A stretch of 64,000 bases of DNA from Schizophyllum amplum (GCA_007026445.1 VDMD01000002.1:186001-250000); one strand, 5' to 3'; positions 22,526 to 33,337 are shown, counted from the stretch's first letter. The notes: a model not told the origin generated them from the letters alone. Numbers and translations are program-made.

Positions 22526-24587
22526 ATGCCCGCGAACAAGAGAATATCTTACTATTACGATCGTACGTCTCTGTTTAGTGGCCCAGCCTGTACTGACTTT
22601 ATACCAGCCGATGTGGGGTCGTATACCTACGGGCTTGGGCACCCCATGAAGCCGCACCGCATGCGGGTGACCCACGAGCTCGTCACCGCGTATGGCATGC
22701 TCGACAAGATGCATCTCCTGGTATGCATTGCAGGCAAAATCCCTCTCCCCACAAGCTGACTGATACAGCGCGCCAAACGCGCCTCACCAGAAGTCATGAC
22801 GCGCTTCCATACCGACGAATATGTCGATTTCTTGCAGAAGGTCACCCCCGAGACGGCGGAGGACCTCACATATCATGGGACGCGATGTGCGTGCTGCTTA
22901 CTCTTTCTCGTTTCCTTACTCACTCCCCTCAGTTCTAGTCGGAGACGACAATCCGGCATTCGAAGGCGTGTTCGAGTTCTGCTCCATATCCGCGGGAGGG
23001 TCACTAGGTGCGTCGCTACATCATACGCAGTGTCCCCAGCTCACCATGCTCCAGCTGCCGCGGACCGCATCGCGTCCGGCTCCGCCGACATCGCGATCAA
23101 TTGGGCTGGCGGGCTGCACCACGCCAAGAAGCGCGAGGCGTCCGGCTTCTGCTACATTAACGACATCGTGCTCTGCATCCTCGACCTCCTCCGCACCCAT
23201 GCGCGCGTCCTGTATGTCGACATCGACTGCCACCACGGCGACGGCGTCGAGGAGGCGTTCTACACCACCGATCGCGTCATGACCTGCTCGTTCCACAAGT
23301 TCGGCGAGTACTTCCCCGGCACGGGCACGCAGGACGACAAGGGGCACGGCAAGGGCAAGGGCTACGCGGTCAACGTGCCCCTCAAGGACGGCATCACGGA
23401 CGACTCGTATCAGAGCATCTTCGAGCCCGTCGTCACGAAGGTCCTCGACGTGTTCCGGCCCTCTGTCGTGGTGCTGCAGTGCGGCTCGGACTCGCTGTCC
23501 GGCGACAAGCTCGGGTGCTTCAACCTCACCATGGAAGGCCACGCGCGCTGCGTTCAGTTCTTCCGCAAGCAGAACATCCCGCTCATCCTTCTCGGCGGAG
23601 GAGGCTACACGGTCAAGAACGTCGCGCGCGCGTGGACGTACGAGACCGCGTGCGCACTCGGCGTCGAGGACACGATCGACTCGAACATGCCGTGGAACGA
23701 GTACTTCGAATGGTTCGGTCCGCGTTACCGGCTGGAGGTTGCCGCCAATAACATGGAGGATATGAACCTCAAGGATGGCTCGCTCGACCGCGTACGCGTC
23801 AAAGCATTGCAGAATCTCTCCGAGCTTGCAGCAGCACCCAGTGTACAGATGCAAGACGTCCCGCGAGAACCGCTCGGCAAACATCTGCGACTTGCCGTCG
23901 ACGACGAAGACGACGCAGAGCGAGACAACCTTGACAAGCGGCTCGCACGTAAGTGCACATATTCTCCCCAACCACCCACTTGCTCATTACTTTCCCGCAG
24001 AGCATATGCGCTACGTCTACGACCTGCACGCCGCCACCGACGCACCGCCCTCAGCGACCTCCTCCTCCTCATCCGACTCCGAATCAGACTCTTCCGCACC
24101 CCTCTCCCGCCTCCGCACCCGCGCCAACACGCGCAAGCGCATGAGCATCCTCACCAACCGCTACTTCACCACCCCCGCCCACGATCCCGGCTACGAGCAT
24201 TACACCTGCGGCGCGCCGCCCGCGCGCACAGCCAAGCGCCGCTTCTTCCAGAGCGGCGCGCTCTGGGATCCCCTCGGGGCGCGGATCGTGCTCCCGGACG
24301 GCGCGAGCGTGTTCGCGCCGTACAGCTCGTATGGCGGGCGGGACTTTGACGGTGTGGCGCGGAGGGCGGCGGCGGTGCGGGCGGATGAGGATGAGGAGGC
24401 GTTGATGGATGACTTGTATGGGCGGGGGTTGGGGGATGTGGATGTGGATGCGCCGACGCCGGAGGAGTATGATCGTGGGCCGGGCGTGGAGCGGCCGTAT
24501 ACGCTGGCGGAGGTGATGATGCGGGGCGGTCTGGTTGAGCAGCCGGACGACGATGATGGGTGGGATGATATGGCTGTGGACGGTTGA
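22526..24587 (+). CDS. RPD3: Class I histone deacetylase (RPD3-like)
   Basis: This zinc-dependent lysine deacetylase would be the catalytic subunit of Rpd3/Sin3-type corepressors. The start at 22526 ([12 protein letters not shown]) splices to [24 protein letters not shown]. The active site is intact: [10 protein letters not shown] (two His), [15 protein letters not shown] (zinc Asp/His), [16 protein letters not shown] (zinc Asp) and [16 protein letters not shown] (catalytic Tyr). About four introns are placed by phase, including one at [15 protein letters not shown] and one before AAADRIASG. The protein is about 590 residues, longer than yeast Rpd3 (433). It has a Ser/Asp-rich stretch and a C-terminal extension with [18 protein letters not shown] and an acidic end [16 protein letters not shown]2 is the alternative; motif wording fits RPD3/HDAC1 better. 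Confidence 0.92.
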
Positions 24588-24808
24588 CTTTTAGGGATTA
24601 GTTTTCTTGAAGGCGCGCGGTGTATGTATACCCAGTTTCTGGTGTACTGTTCTATGATTTTTGGTGCGTGTCAACACCATATCGAGTTTTCCGGTTATTT
24701 CGGCTCGGCGAAGGCAGTGAGTGACACAACAACAAAAACACGTCTTCAATTGAGCGTGCTCGTCAGCGTAGTTTACCTGTAGTGTACACGAAGATGCTCC
24801 GTCTCCCT

Positions 24809-26529
24809 TCAGAGGCCCAAGCTGTCTACAACGCCCAGGTGCGCCATTTGCCCCGACAAACTACCGGACAAGCAGCGCGCTTCGTGCGCTCGCACAGCCC
24901 TGAACGCCTTCATGAGAGCGGCAGTATTGCTCCATACCCCGCTGTTGTGGTGCAGCGCATCTAGTGGTGGTGGATCGGACAGAGGCCCACACTCGATCGA
25001 GTCGATGTTGGGAAAGACTGAGGAGAGATACGCAGACACGCCCACCGCACTTGAAATAGGAGACCACCCGACGTTCAATGTGCGTAGCGCGTAATTCCGC
25101 ACATCCGGCGGCGCCTGGGACAGGGACACCTCCGTTGCGTCCACCTCTAGATGAAGGGTGCTGAGTCGTGGGCAGTGAGCCGCCAGGTGCTGGAGAGCAT
25201 GCATGGGCAAACGCAGGGTCTCATCCGGTGAGTAGCTTGCAGGGAATATCTGCAATACGCGAATTTGCGGCCACGCCTTTGCCATGTTCAGCAGTTCGTC
25301 AGAATCAAGACTGAACCCGCTGTTAGACGAAAGCGTCAGCTCTTCGAGGGCGCCGAAGTCTCGAAGAGGCGCGATGACGGATCCTGGGCTGGGATCATCT
25401 GAATCGGCTCCGAGGCGAACCCTTTCCTTGAGGACGAGTCGTCGTAGGGCCTTTCGAGACGCGTGTGATTCCCTCACTGCAGTGAGAAGATTCTGCCATC
25501 CAACGGGAGGCAAGAGCGAGTGTATTTTGAGGGTGTCCAGGCATCCGAATGAGCACAGCCGAAGCATCCTAGCCAAAGAGGTGTCCTTGACCCAGGAGCG
25601 GATGGTCATATTGGTCAAGACCGAGAACGCCTGAAGAGGGAATGAGAGGGGAAGATTAGGGCCAGTGAGTACTGCCATCGTGATACAGTCCTGCACGCCG
25701 GACTCAGCTGTGACGTGAAAGGTGCGCAGAGTTGGAGATGCAGCAAGCTTTCGCAGAGCCTTGGCGTCGATATGGGACGTTGCGAGCGAGCGCAGCCTCC
25801 ATGAGCAGATTACTTCGCCCAAGCTCCTGACAGTGACGGGCTGCCCCAGCGGTCCCGAGTGATCGAATTGCAGGCGAACCTTGGTTACGTTCTCGCAACG
25901 TTGTTGGATGAACTGCAAGATGTGCACTTCGCCCATGCTCAACATGCCTCCAGTGATGTACAGAGACACGAGAGCAGGGGTCGCGAGGTATCGGAGATAG
26001 AGAAGATGAATATCGCCGATGTTCCATGAGATGTGGGTGAGGTTTGGGAGAAGTGGATAGGTGTCTGTCATGCATAGCGCCAGAAAACCGTCCTCTGAGA
26101 GCATTTTCGGCCACGCCCCCTCTCCGAACGACATCTTGCGAATGAACGGAGCGTAGTATCTAAATCGCACGAGATCAGACTCGGTTATGAGATGTTCTGG
26201 AAGCTGTATGTATCATGAGATCTCATGGTATGCCCCGTATGAAATCGATCACTTACCAGCATCCAGGCATCATCGTCGTCGTCCTCATTCATCACGATTG
26301 CTCTCCAGCAACCAGGCATGGTGTATTCCGCAAGGATCTCCAGAGCTGTGACATCCTCCCATAGACAGGCAATGGCGACAGCGTGCACCCCTTTGCATGT
26401 CCTCGCCAGACGCGCCAGCGATTGTATATTCTCGCCTTTCACCCAACTCGCGTCGTCGTCGTCACGCGGATCGCGACATGCATTGCAGATGAGAGTGAGA
26501 ATTTCGGTTATGTGAAAGCAGCAATGCAT
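24809..26529 (-). CDS. F-box/LRR-like protein, type 1, copy G
   Basis: The start at 26529 gives MHCCFHITEILTLICNACRD. Exon 1 holds LARLARTCKGVHAVAIACLW and AEYTMPGCWRAIV, then a DDDDD acidic run. The intron (about 26207-26258) leads to LPEHLITESDLVRFRYYAPF. Exon 2 has PLLPNLTHISWNIGD, LLYLRYLATPALVSLYI, SMGEVHILQFIQQRCENV and Leu-rich units to GVVDSLGL. About 540 residues. It lies 5-9 kb from the E/F pair, separated by the permease and deacetylase, in opposite orientation. Same gene structure as the other four copies, so it is a dispersed member of the local expansion. Confidence 0.79.
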
Positions 26530-26954
26530 TGTGGTTGTAGACGGGCGTCGTCCGAGCGACACGAACAGTGGACAATGAGAGGTCGGGACAAGGGTCGGTA
26601 CTGAACGCGTCTCCGGCGCGTCCGACTCCGAGTCGGTCACGCAGATCGCCACAGTCACGTGCAGTGCATGTTGAACTTCCTCTTGTGCCTGAATTTTGTG
26701 CTGCCCGGCGGGCGTGCGATGTCCGAGTATCTAGATACAAACGACATGGTCATGGGCGCTCGGACTGGGCCGCCCGCTCGGATGGTCCTCTGGGACTGGC
26801 ATGAATGCTACATAATGTCATAATCATCCCAAAACTTGCTTTTTGTTCTCTCTGCCATTGTGCAACAGACCTGCCTGCACAATCATGTCATTTATTTGAT
26901 GACATACCGAGTCGTAGACCGTTCCGAATGGAGGGTCCGTTTGTGACCATAGAG
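26530..26954. other. Divergent intergenic region
   Basis: This region lies between F-box copy G and the unknown gene at 27016 and carries both promoters. A TCACGTGC motif is near 26655. No coding region was recognised. Confidence 0.4.
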
Positions 26955-26956
26955 CT

Positions 26957-26964
26957 TATAAAAA
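26957..26964 (+). promoter_or_regulatory. TATA box of the gene at 27016
   Basis: TTATAAAA lies about 52-59 nt upstream of the ATG at 27016, a plausible core promoter position. Confidence 0.5.
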
Positions 26965-27015
26965 CCCCAGTCGAGCGGAGGCGCTCCCGTACCATCGCCC
27001 GCCGCAGCAACGACA

Positions 27016-27753
27016 ATGGCCTCCTCATCTCGGCGACTGATTGACTGGGAGCCGTTCCAGCATCCCAAAGATCAGAGCCCCTACCAATATCACCGCAAGC
27101 TCGGGATCATCACGACGGACAACATCGACGACCCGCATGTCGAAGCGAATGTCATACGTTGCTGGGAGCGTGTACAAGCCTATTTCAAGATGCACAACCT
27201 CACCAAGTTCATGGACCCCTGGTACGACTTGATCGTGAGCGGTGGCATCCCGCAGGCGTTCATATCCTGGCAGTGTAAGGAGCTGTACGACTTTACGAGC
27301 CAAAGTGAGTTGTGGAGTTTATAGTTGGGAGATGCTGGTGACGAAAACGCTCGCAGGCGGATTCATGACGCGCAACACGCGCAAGACGTTTTGGCTGCAG
27401 GTCGCCGAGTTCCCTTGCCACCATGATAGTGCTCCCCCAGGCGCGTATGAGTCGCTAGAGGTCGCGCTCCGGAATGGTGAGTCAGATGTCGCGTTACGAT
27501 GCAGAGAACTCAACTAGGGCAGAGCGAACAGTGCGCGTGCTCTACGCGCAACCCGACAATCGCAGCTTCTATGAAGAGTATATTCGACTCGGTACGTCTG
27601 AGCAGTTAGCGCAAGTTGGTCCGACACTGAGTCCTCGTGACGATAGAAAGGAAGCGGGACCGCAAAGAATTCCGGATAAGTGAACGTCAAACATGGTGTA
27701 CCGCCGTGCTTTTGGCCGAGCTGGAAGAGCTGAAAGAGCGCAGATTGATCTGA
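27016..27753 (+). CDS. Uncharacterised protein, four exons
   Basis: No family was recognised. The start at 27016 gives MASSSRRLIDWEPFQHPKDQ. Exon 1 is rich in aromatic residues and Trp (CWERVQAYFKMHNLTKFMDPWYDL). An intron with a GTGAGT donor near 27303 leads to GFMTRNTRKTFWLQVAEFP. A second intron (about 27479-27530) leads to ERTVRVLYAQPDNRSFYEEY. A third, starting GTACGT near 27592, joins to ERKRDRKEFRISERQTW, and the stop is at 27753. All borders keep phase, and the final residues (LAELEELKERRLI) form a charged helix. About 180-190 residues, no signal peptide or membrane segment. The well-formed TATA box and consistent splicing support a real gene. Confidence 0.55.
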
Positions 27754-28581
27754 TTGTGCACTCACTGTGGGAGGTGGCTTCAGGATCAATCCGTTAGTTC
27801 ATGTTAGACAACGGCAATAATCATTGAAGGTCGAAGAGCTATGAAAGTATGATGTGGTAGAGTTACAGTGCTCATAAATCGAACGTCAGTAAGCGCATCT
27901 CTAAGGGAGTAATGGCGTACCGCCAAGTATGGACCTATGTGGCACACCAGTCCGCACGTCTCAGGAGAGCGGAAGGGCGAGACTTTGCGATCCGCGGGCC
28001 GCGGGCCTCGAACAGCGCCAAAGGTATGCAGAGAGGTCCAGAAAACCATGTTGCGCTGCTCGAGATGCCGCGGAGTGCAAGCAACCTTCAGAGGGTAACG
28101 CCTGTATAGCTAGCGACGTAGAGCCCTAATTGCGGGGGTCAGAGCGTAGGATGTTCCAGGATTCGGCTTCGTAGTGTCTTTCGGACCACGTCAGGTCTTG
28201 GTTAGGTTGGCAACGGAGCGGCAGTCTCAGACCTGGAGGCAAGAAACAGGGAGGAAACAGCCGCTTTCTGCACTGCCACCAAAAGCATGACCTGCTTTTA
28301 CGATCACGTGGGTGCATGTTCGACCCGCCCCTTTTGAGAACCTACATGCATCGCATGCATCTCGCCGTAACGACTCTCTGGGTAGAGTGTTGTTATTTAA
28401 TTCTCGGGTATCTAGTCTATCAGTAGACTTGCACTGCAGCCATGCCCCGGTCAGAGCATATAACATACTCTCCAAGTTTACGACGGGTATCGATGATTCA
28501 GAATGCGGGTCTCACTGCTTACTCGGACTGAACCGTCTCTTAGATACTACACAGCCTTCTAAATAGGAGATACGAGCCTTC
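27754..28581. other. Intergenic region without a clear gene
   Basis: Only short unrelated frames are present. A CACGTG core is near 28305. No RNA gene or transposon was recognised. Confidence 0.4.
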
Positions 28582-28590
28582 TATATAAAG
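28582..28590 (+). promoter_or_regulatory. TATA box upstream of the small open frame at 28703
   Basis: TATATAAAG is followed by a CT-rich stretch (CTTTTTCCCTATC), as in many highly expressed fungal promoters. It lies about 115 nt before the ATG. Confidence 0.45.
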
Positions 28591-28702
28591 GACGAAATGT
28601 TGCTGTCTTTTTCCCTATCACCAACCCAGCGCTCCAGGCATACATAACACAACCAAAGGCACTGGACTTCTAAACAATCAGCCGCCTTTACCAACCAACA
28701 TC

Positions 28703-28942
28703 ATGGCCGCTACCACCCAAACCATCTCGTTCAACAACCTTGACGCCATTTTGGCGAAGCCGACCGCTTGCGTCTTGAGGCCCGCCACCTCTCCCGCCAC
28801 CATCCAGCGCCTTGCCGCATTTACACAACGCCGCAGTGCTGGGATGCCGCGCCCTGTAGCAGGAAGGTCACAAAGATCTGGCTTGCTATTGCCACCCGTC
28901 GCCCTTCGCGCAGCGAACGCGCGTACCAGGGCAGAATGCTGA
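28703..28942 (+). CDS. Possible small protein (79 residues)
   Basis: An ATG at 28703 follows a TATA box and a pyrimidine-rich leader. The frame begins MAATTQTISFNNLDAILAKP, and its first ~40 codons show the C-ending codon preference of real genes in this window. Codon bias weakens afterwards. The frame may therefore be the first exon of a longer gene, or a broken remnant next to the repeat element at 29221. No homology, signal peptide or membrane segment was recognised. Confidence 0.35.
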   Translation: MAATTQTISFNNLDAILAKPTACVLRPATSPATIQRLAAFTQRRSAGMPRPVAGRSQRSGLLLPPVALRAANARTRAEC

Positions 28943-29220
28943 AGCCCTCCCCTTTCGCCACCCACAACAAATCCACAATGCGGCAGGACAGGACATATCG
29001 CCGTAGCCATCATCATCACCATTACTTCCGACATCGTGCGCGAGCGGAGTGCAACCTGGAGCCTGAATCTCGAGGCGGGGAGGCAATGGGAAACCTGGGG
29101 GAAAACTGAACTCATTTGGACTTTACTTATCCATGCACTGTATATTATCAATCATGACAGACCTTCGTACCATCTCAACATGAGAGAATTATGATGCCAC
29201 TGAACGACCTTTGAATAATT

Positions 29221-29260
29221 GTAAGGCAGGGGGCATCAGGAACCGGCACCCCTTATGTAA
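29221..29260 (+). repeat. Left terminal inverted repeat
   Basis: This 40-base repeat begins GTAAGGCAGGGGGCATCAGG and ends CCTTATGTAA. It pairs with 30240-30279 with two adjacent mismatches (TC against CT). Confidence 0.8.
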
Positions 29261-30239
29261 GCAGATCAGCCGCCACTTTGTCGCCGTTCCCTGCCTCTCC
29301 CCCGCTCATTCTCCGCCCTTCTGCGTAATACAAAATGTAGCTATGTGCTTCACATACAGTTCCTATTGAGCAGAATTGAGATATTCCAAAAAATGAGGAA
29401 GTTATGGGCTGATCTGTTTTTTTGACGGCAAACGACTCGGCAGGTCTGGGGAACGTCTCTGGAGGGGTTTTCGAAAATTGAAGTTCGGACTTTTGTCCAG
29501 TCACGTGATGCGCTCACGTGACCGTGCCGGACTCCGGCGCGTCGACGAACGCGCCGTTGCGACAGCATGACACGCCCTAGCGCCTGCAGAAATGCATGCT
29601 GAAGAGCAGACGACCCGCCGTAAAGGCCTGCCTCACAATTTGGTGAAGAAAAGACAAACCCAGTGGTAGAAGATGTGTCAATGTTGCGACTCACAAAAAC
29701 ACCGAGCCCTTCAAGCTTTCAAGAACCCTCCCCAGCATTGTCACGGTTTATTATGAGGCAGCAGTCCATTATATCGCCCAGTAATTAGTCTTTTACGCCG
29801 AGGAATCAGATGGTGATGACTAGGACAAGCTCATGCACGCGCGTCTCCGAGACGACTCGGATGTCCCACGGTTTACAAAAACCGTAAGTCATCGGGTAAC
29901 GCTGATCTTCGTTAAATTTTACCATTGACGTACTCTGGTTTACTAGTTGCTCTACTCGTTATATACATACATACAGTGAAGGGCTTTTGAGTGCCTCAGC
30001 AGCATGGGCAGACTTACGACTATCCCTACATAGCCATTGTATTCTGCCACCTGACATGACAGCTGCATACAGGGCTCATCCGTCAAACAGCTTATGGCAG
30101 TACATTATCTTATGTATGCTGAGGCACTAGAGAGTCCCAGGGGGCAAGCCACGCCGTGGTACGTGGGTGAGTGCCGCCGACCTCCCGACCGGCGGGATTT
30201 GTCCAACCCTAACCCTATGACTCATACATCACGTGATAA

Positions 30240-30279
30240 TTACATAAGGGGTGCCGGTTCCTAGTGCCCCCTGCCTTAC
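30240..30279 (-). repeat. Right terminal inverted repeat
   Basis: Inverted copy of 29221-29260, 38 of 40 bases identical. Its outer end is 185 bases upstream of the NUP42 start codon. Confidence 0.8.
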
Positions 30280-30463
30280 CCAGATTGTACCATCGACGCG
30301 AAAGACAAGCGGATCGGGGATCGCGTGACGCGGTATCGCTTGCCCGGATGTCCGGTCCGGACCTCCTCATCTCTTGTTCTCAACCATCATCTAGTCTCCC
30401 GCGGCAGACGTTCGTAGAACACCATCATCTTGCTCGGCGCTTCGCGCGCTCTTGCCACATATC

Positions 30464-32982
30464 ATGGTATGCAAAGTCGTGCGTCGCGACATGCGGCTCA
30501 CATATATCCTAGGCAGTATGCCAGTTCTTCCTCCGCGGACAATGCAAGTTCGGTGAAAGCTGCCACAACGAGCATCCCGCGGGAGCTGCTCCTGCTTTCG
30601 CAAGTGAGTGACATGGCCTACATTCCTTCTTGCTGACTTGAGACTTGCGATATAGATGCCAAATGGACGAACCCCAACTCTGGCGCGTCCAAAGGTGCTA
30701 GTGGCGCCAGCGCCAAAGCTGTCCTGACGTACGTCGCACTTACCCGTGGACTCTGGCTGGTCTGAAGCTTCATGCAAGGCAGGACCAACTGAAGGGATTC
30801 CTGGAGAACGAGCGCCCGATTTGGCCGCTATCTTCGTTCGCACCGGCCGCACACGATCCCACCCTCCTCGAGGTCGGAGATGAACAGCCCGAAGAGCTAC
30901 GCGCAAAGGCGTACAAACTCAAGTCGGAGGGGAAGCCGGAGGAATATGTGCGTGGCCTATCTACAACAAGAGAACGCACTTACTCACATACCCTCCAGGC
31001 AAAGTACGAACAAGAGAGGATTGACGCGGCGGACAAGGTCGTCAAGGTGCGTTATGAGCCTATGTCCAGCCATACTCTCTAACGCGCTGTCTCCCCAGGC
31101 CGCGATCGCAGACCTGCGATCTGCATCAGACCACGCAAACAAGCAGAGCGCGCACGCCAAGGATATACTCGTACCCAACGCAACACCCTGGAAGCCATCC
31201 ACGTCGGGCTTCGGCGCATTCAGTGGCGGCTCCGCCTCGAGCTCTGCATTCGGACAGCCGCCCTCTGCGCAGTCTGCATTTGGGAGTACGACCGGGGGGA
31301 ATGCCTCAGCCTTCGGGCAAGCGTCAACCTTTGGCCAGTCTGCGTTCGGGAAACCCGCGCAGCCATCATCGACCTTTGGACAATCCGCGTTCGGCCAGCC
31401 CGCTGCAAGTTCGACATCAACCTCAGCCTTCGGTCAGCCTGCATCCACCTCGGCGTTCGGTCAGCCAGCATCGGGGTCCGCGTTCGCGCAGACATCTCAG
31501 CCGTCCGCCTTCGGGCAGGCATCTCAACCGTCCGCTTTCGGTCAGCCCGCGTCTACCTCAGCGTTCGGTCAGCCCGCATCGGGGTCCGCCTTCGGTCAAG
31601 CAGCGAAACCCGCGTTTGGACAGTCCGCGTTCGGGCAGCCGCCAGCAGCGCAGCCAGCCTCCGCCTTCGGGCAGACTTCACAGCCGACGTCTGCGTTTGG
31701 GCAGACTTCACAGCCGACGTCTGCGTTCGGCCAGACTTCACAGCCGACGTCTGCGTTCGGCCAGACCTCACAACCGACGTCTGCGTTCGGGCAGACCTCC
31801 CAACCCACATCAGCCTTCGGACAGTCATCGCTCATCAAGCCCGCCACCGGCGCCTTCGGTGGCAGCATGGGTAATACGGGGGGCGCGGGTCATACGGGGG
31901 GCGCATTTGGGTCGGGAGGTTCTGGTGCTGGAGGCGGTGGAGGCGGCGGTGGTGGAGGCGGCGGCGGTGGAGGATTCTCAGCCTTCGCTAGCGGTGGGAC
32001 GTCCGCCTTTGGGACCAGCGCACCTAATAATACGAGCGCACCTAATAACACCAACGCAGCAAGCAGCGGCCCTTCGGCGTTCGGTCAGTCGGCAGGCGGG
32101 AACACGTCAGGCAGCGCGTTTGGACAGACGGGCTTTGGGCAACCTCCGGGTGCGAACCCGTCCGGCAGCGCCTTTGGGCAGTCTGGTTTCGGGCAACCTG
32201 CGGCTGCTGAGACAAGCAGCGCGTTCGGTCAACCTGCAGCTGCCGGGACGACCAGTGCGTTCGGCCAACCTGCGAGCGGGAGTGCATTCGGACAACCCGC
32301 GAGCGGGAGCGCCTTCGGACAACCCGCGAGCGGGAGCGCCTTCGGACAGCCTGCGAGCGGGAGCGCATTTGGACAACCTGCGAGCGGGAGCGCATTTGGA
32401 CAATCGGCGTTTGGGCAGTCTGCATTCGGCAAGCCAGCAGAGGAGGCAGCCAAGCCTCAGAGCGCGTTCGGCGCGACGCAACCTCAAAGCGCGTTTGGCG
32501 CGGCAAGCACCCAACCTCAAAGCGCGTTCGGTGCTGCGAGCGCGCAACCTCAGAGCGCCTTCGGACAGTCCGCCTTTGGGCAGTCGGCGTTCGGGAAACC
32601 AGCGGGCGACGCTGCGAAGCCCCAGAGCGCGTTCGGGTCAACCACGACGCAACCGCAGAGTGCATTCGGAGGCGCGGCGCAGTCGCAAAGCGCATTCGGA
32701 GGGGCAGCACAACCGCAGAGCGCCTTTGGGCGGCCGAGCGCGTTTGGGGCGTCGGGAGGGGCGAAGCCCGGTGACTTCGGCGGCAGCGCGTTCGGTGGGG
32801 CGCCGAAGTCGAGCCCATGGGGCGAGGTGCTGGCATCGGGAGTGATCAAGACGATCTACGACGATTCGCTGCCGTCGAATTATGCGGAGCTTTTGCCCGA
32901 GAGCGCGATGGAGGCGTTCAAGAAGGACAAGTTTGAGCTCGGGGCAGTGCCTGAGTGGGTGCCGCCGTTGGAGGTGCGATAG
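30464..32982 (+). CDS. NUP42: CCCH zinc-finger FG nucleoporin (NUP42/NLP1 type)
   Basis: This cytoplasmic-side nuclear pore protein would act with Gle1 and Dbp5 in mRNA export. Exon 1 appears to be the ATG alone (30464-30466), followed by a GTATGC...CCTAG intron. Exon 2 from 30513 then gives [22 protein letters not shown], a single CCCH zinc finger. Later exons give [20 protein letters not shown] and a Lys/Glu-rich helical stretch. From about 31200 the rest is an FG domain with dozens of AFGQ/AFG units, including near-perfect tandem repeats ([19 protein letters not shown]) and a poly-Gly run. The C-terminus [22 protein letters not shown] resembles the conserved end of Nup42/NLP1 that contacts Gle1. 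It is longer (nearly 800 residues) than yeast or human homologs (about 420-430). Confidence 0.88.
31200..32800 (+). repeat. FG-repeat coding tandem arrays
   Basis: Within the nucleoporin exon, about 31670-31830 contains five consecutive copies of a unit encoding [10 protein letters not shown]. About 32270-32400 contains five copies encoding FGQPASGSA. Their DNA-level similarity implies recent slippage or unequal crossover within the FG domain. Confidence 0.75.
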
Positions 32983-33337
32983 GTTGTACTTACGATTAGT
33001 CGTGTATCTTGCTGTGCTCTATGTTATCGTGCACTATCGTCTTTCTCGTTTTGTCAATCTCTGGCCAGTGTCACAAGACGCGCTTCACAGCGAGAATGAA
33101 ATTCGCACTAGATATACAACAAATGTACTATAGACGTTGAGGGACACGAAAGGCGTTCAGCACGATGGCGAGGGATGACGAAGCCACAGGACGTTGGAGG
33201 GGCGAGCTTCCCTCATTCTGTCGATAGAGCTGTGGTCGAAGTTCGGACGATGACAGCATCCTGGATGGGTCCGTCGAATACCAGAAACATGTCACGCGCG
33301 CCAGGAGTTAGAACTGAAATCAAGCTTCGATTGCAGG
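32983..33337. other. Intergenic, convergent 3' ends
   Basis: The 3' flanks of NUP42 and the unknown gene K1 meet here. Nothing else was recognised. Confidence 0.4.

Larger units (their letters stand above)
29221..30279. mobile_element. Non-autonomous DNA element bounded by 40-bp inverted repeats
   Basis: Bases 29221-29260 and the reverse complement of 30240-30279 match at 38 of 40 positions (GTAAGGCAGGGGGCA at the ends). They bound a 1,059-bp segment. The interior has no long open frame and is less GC-rich than flanking genes. It holds a second, weaker inverted repeat (GTGCCTCAGC near 29991 against 30118-30127), two TCACGTGA palindromes near 29501-29521, and two CCCTAA units near 30205-30216. 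No clear target-site duplication was found, so the superfamily cannot be assigned. A MITE-like element, or deletion derivative of a larger transposon, is the best reading. Confidence 0.6.

Noticed and set aside
23021..23971. 316-codon minus-strand frame opposite the histone deacetylase
   Set aside because: It is antisense to the catalytic core exons; composition (Val/Glu/Asp/Arg-rich) is typical of an antisense shadow in GC-rich coding DNA.
8124..26529. Idea that the F-box region is a biosynthetic gene cluster
   Set aside because: No synthase, oxidase or transcription factor typical of such clusters is present; the permease and deacetylase are ordinary single genes.
31223..32845. 540-codon plus-strand frame and several minus-strand frames inside the nucleoporin gene
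   Set aside because: They are shadows of the repetitive, GC-rich FG-coding sequence. Their translations are Arg/Ser-rich low complexity, and the FG frame is clearly the coding one.
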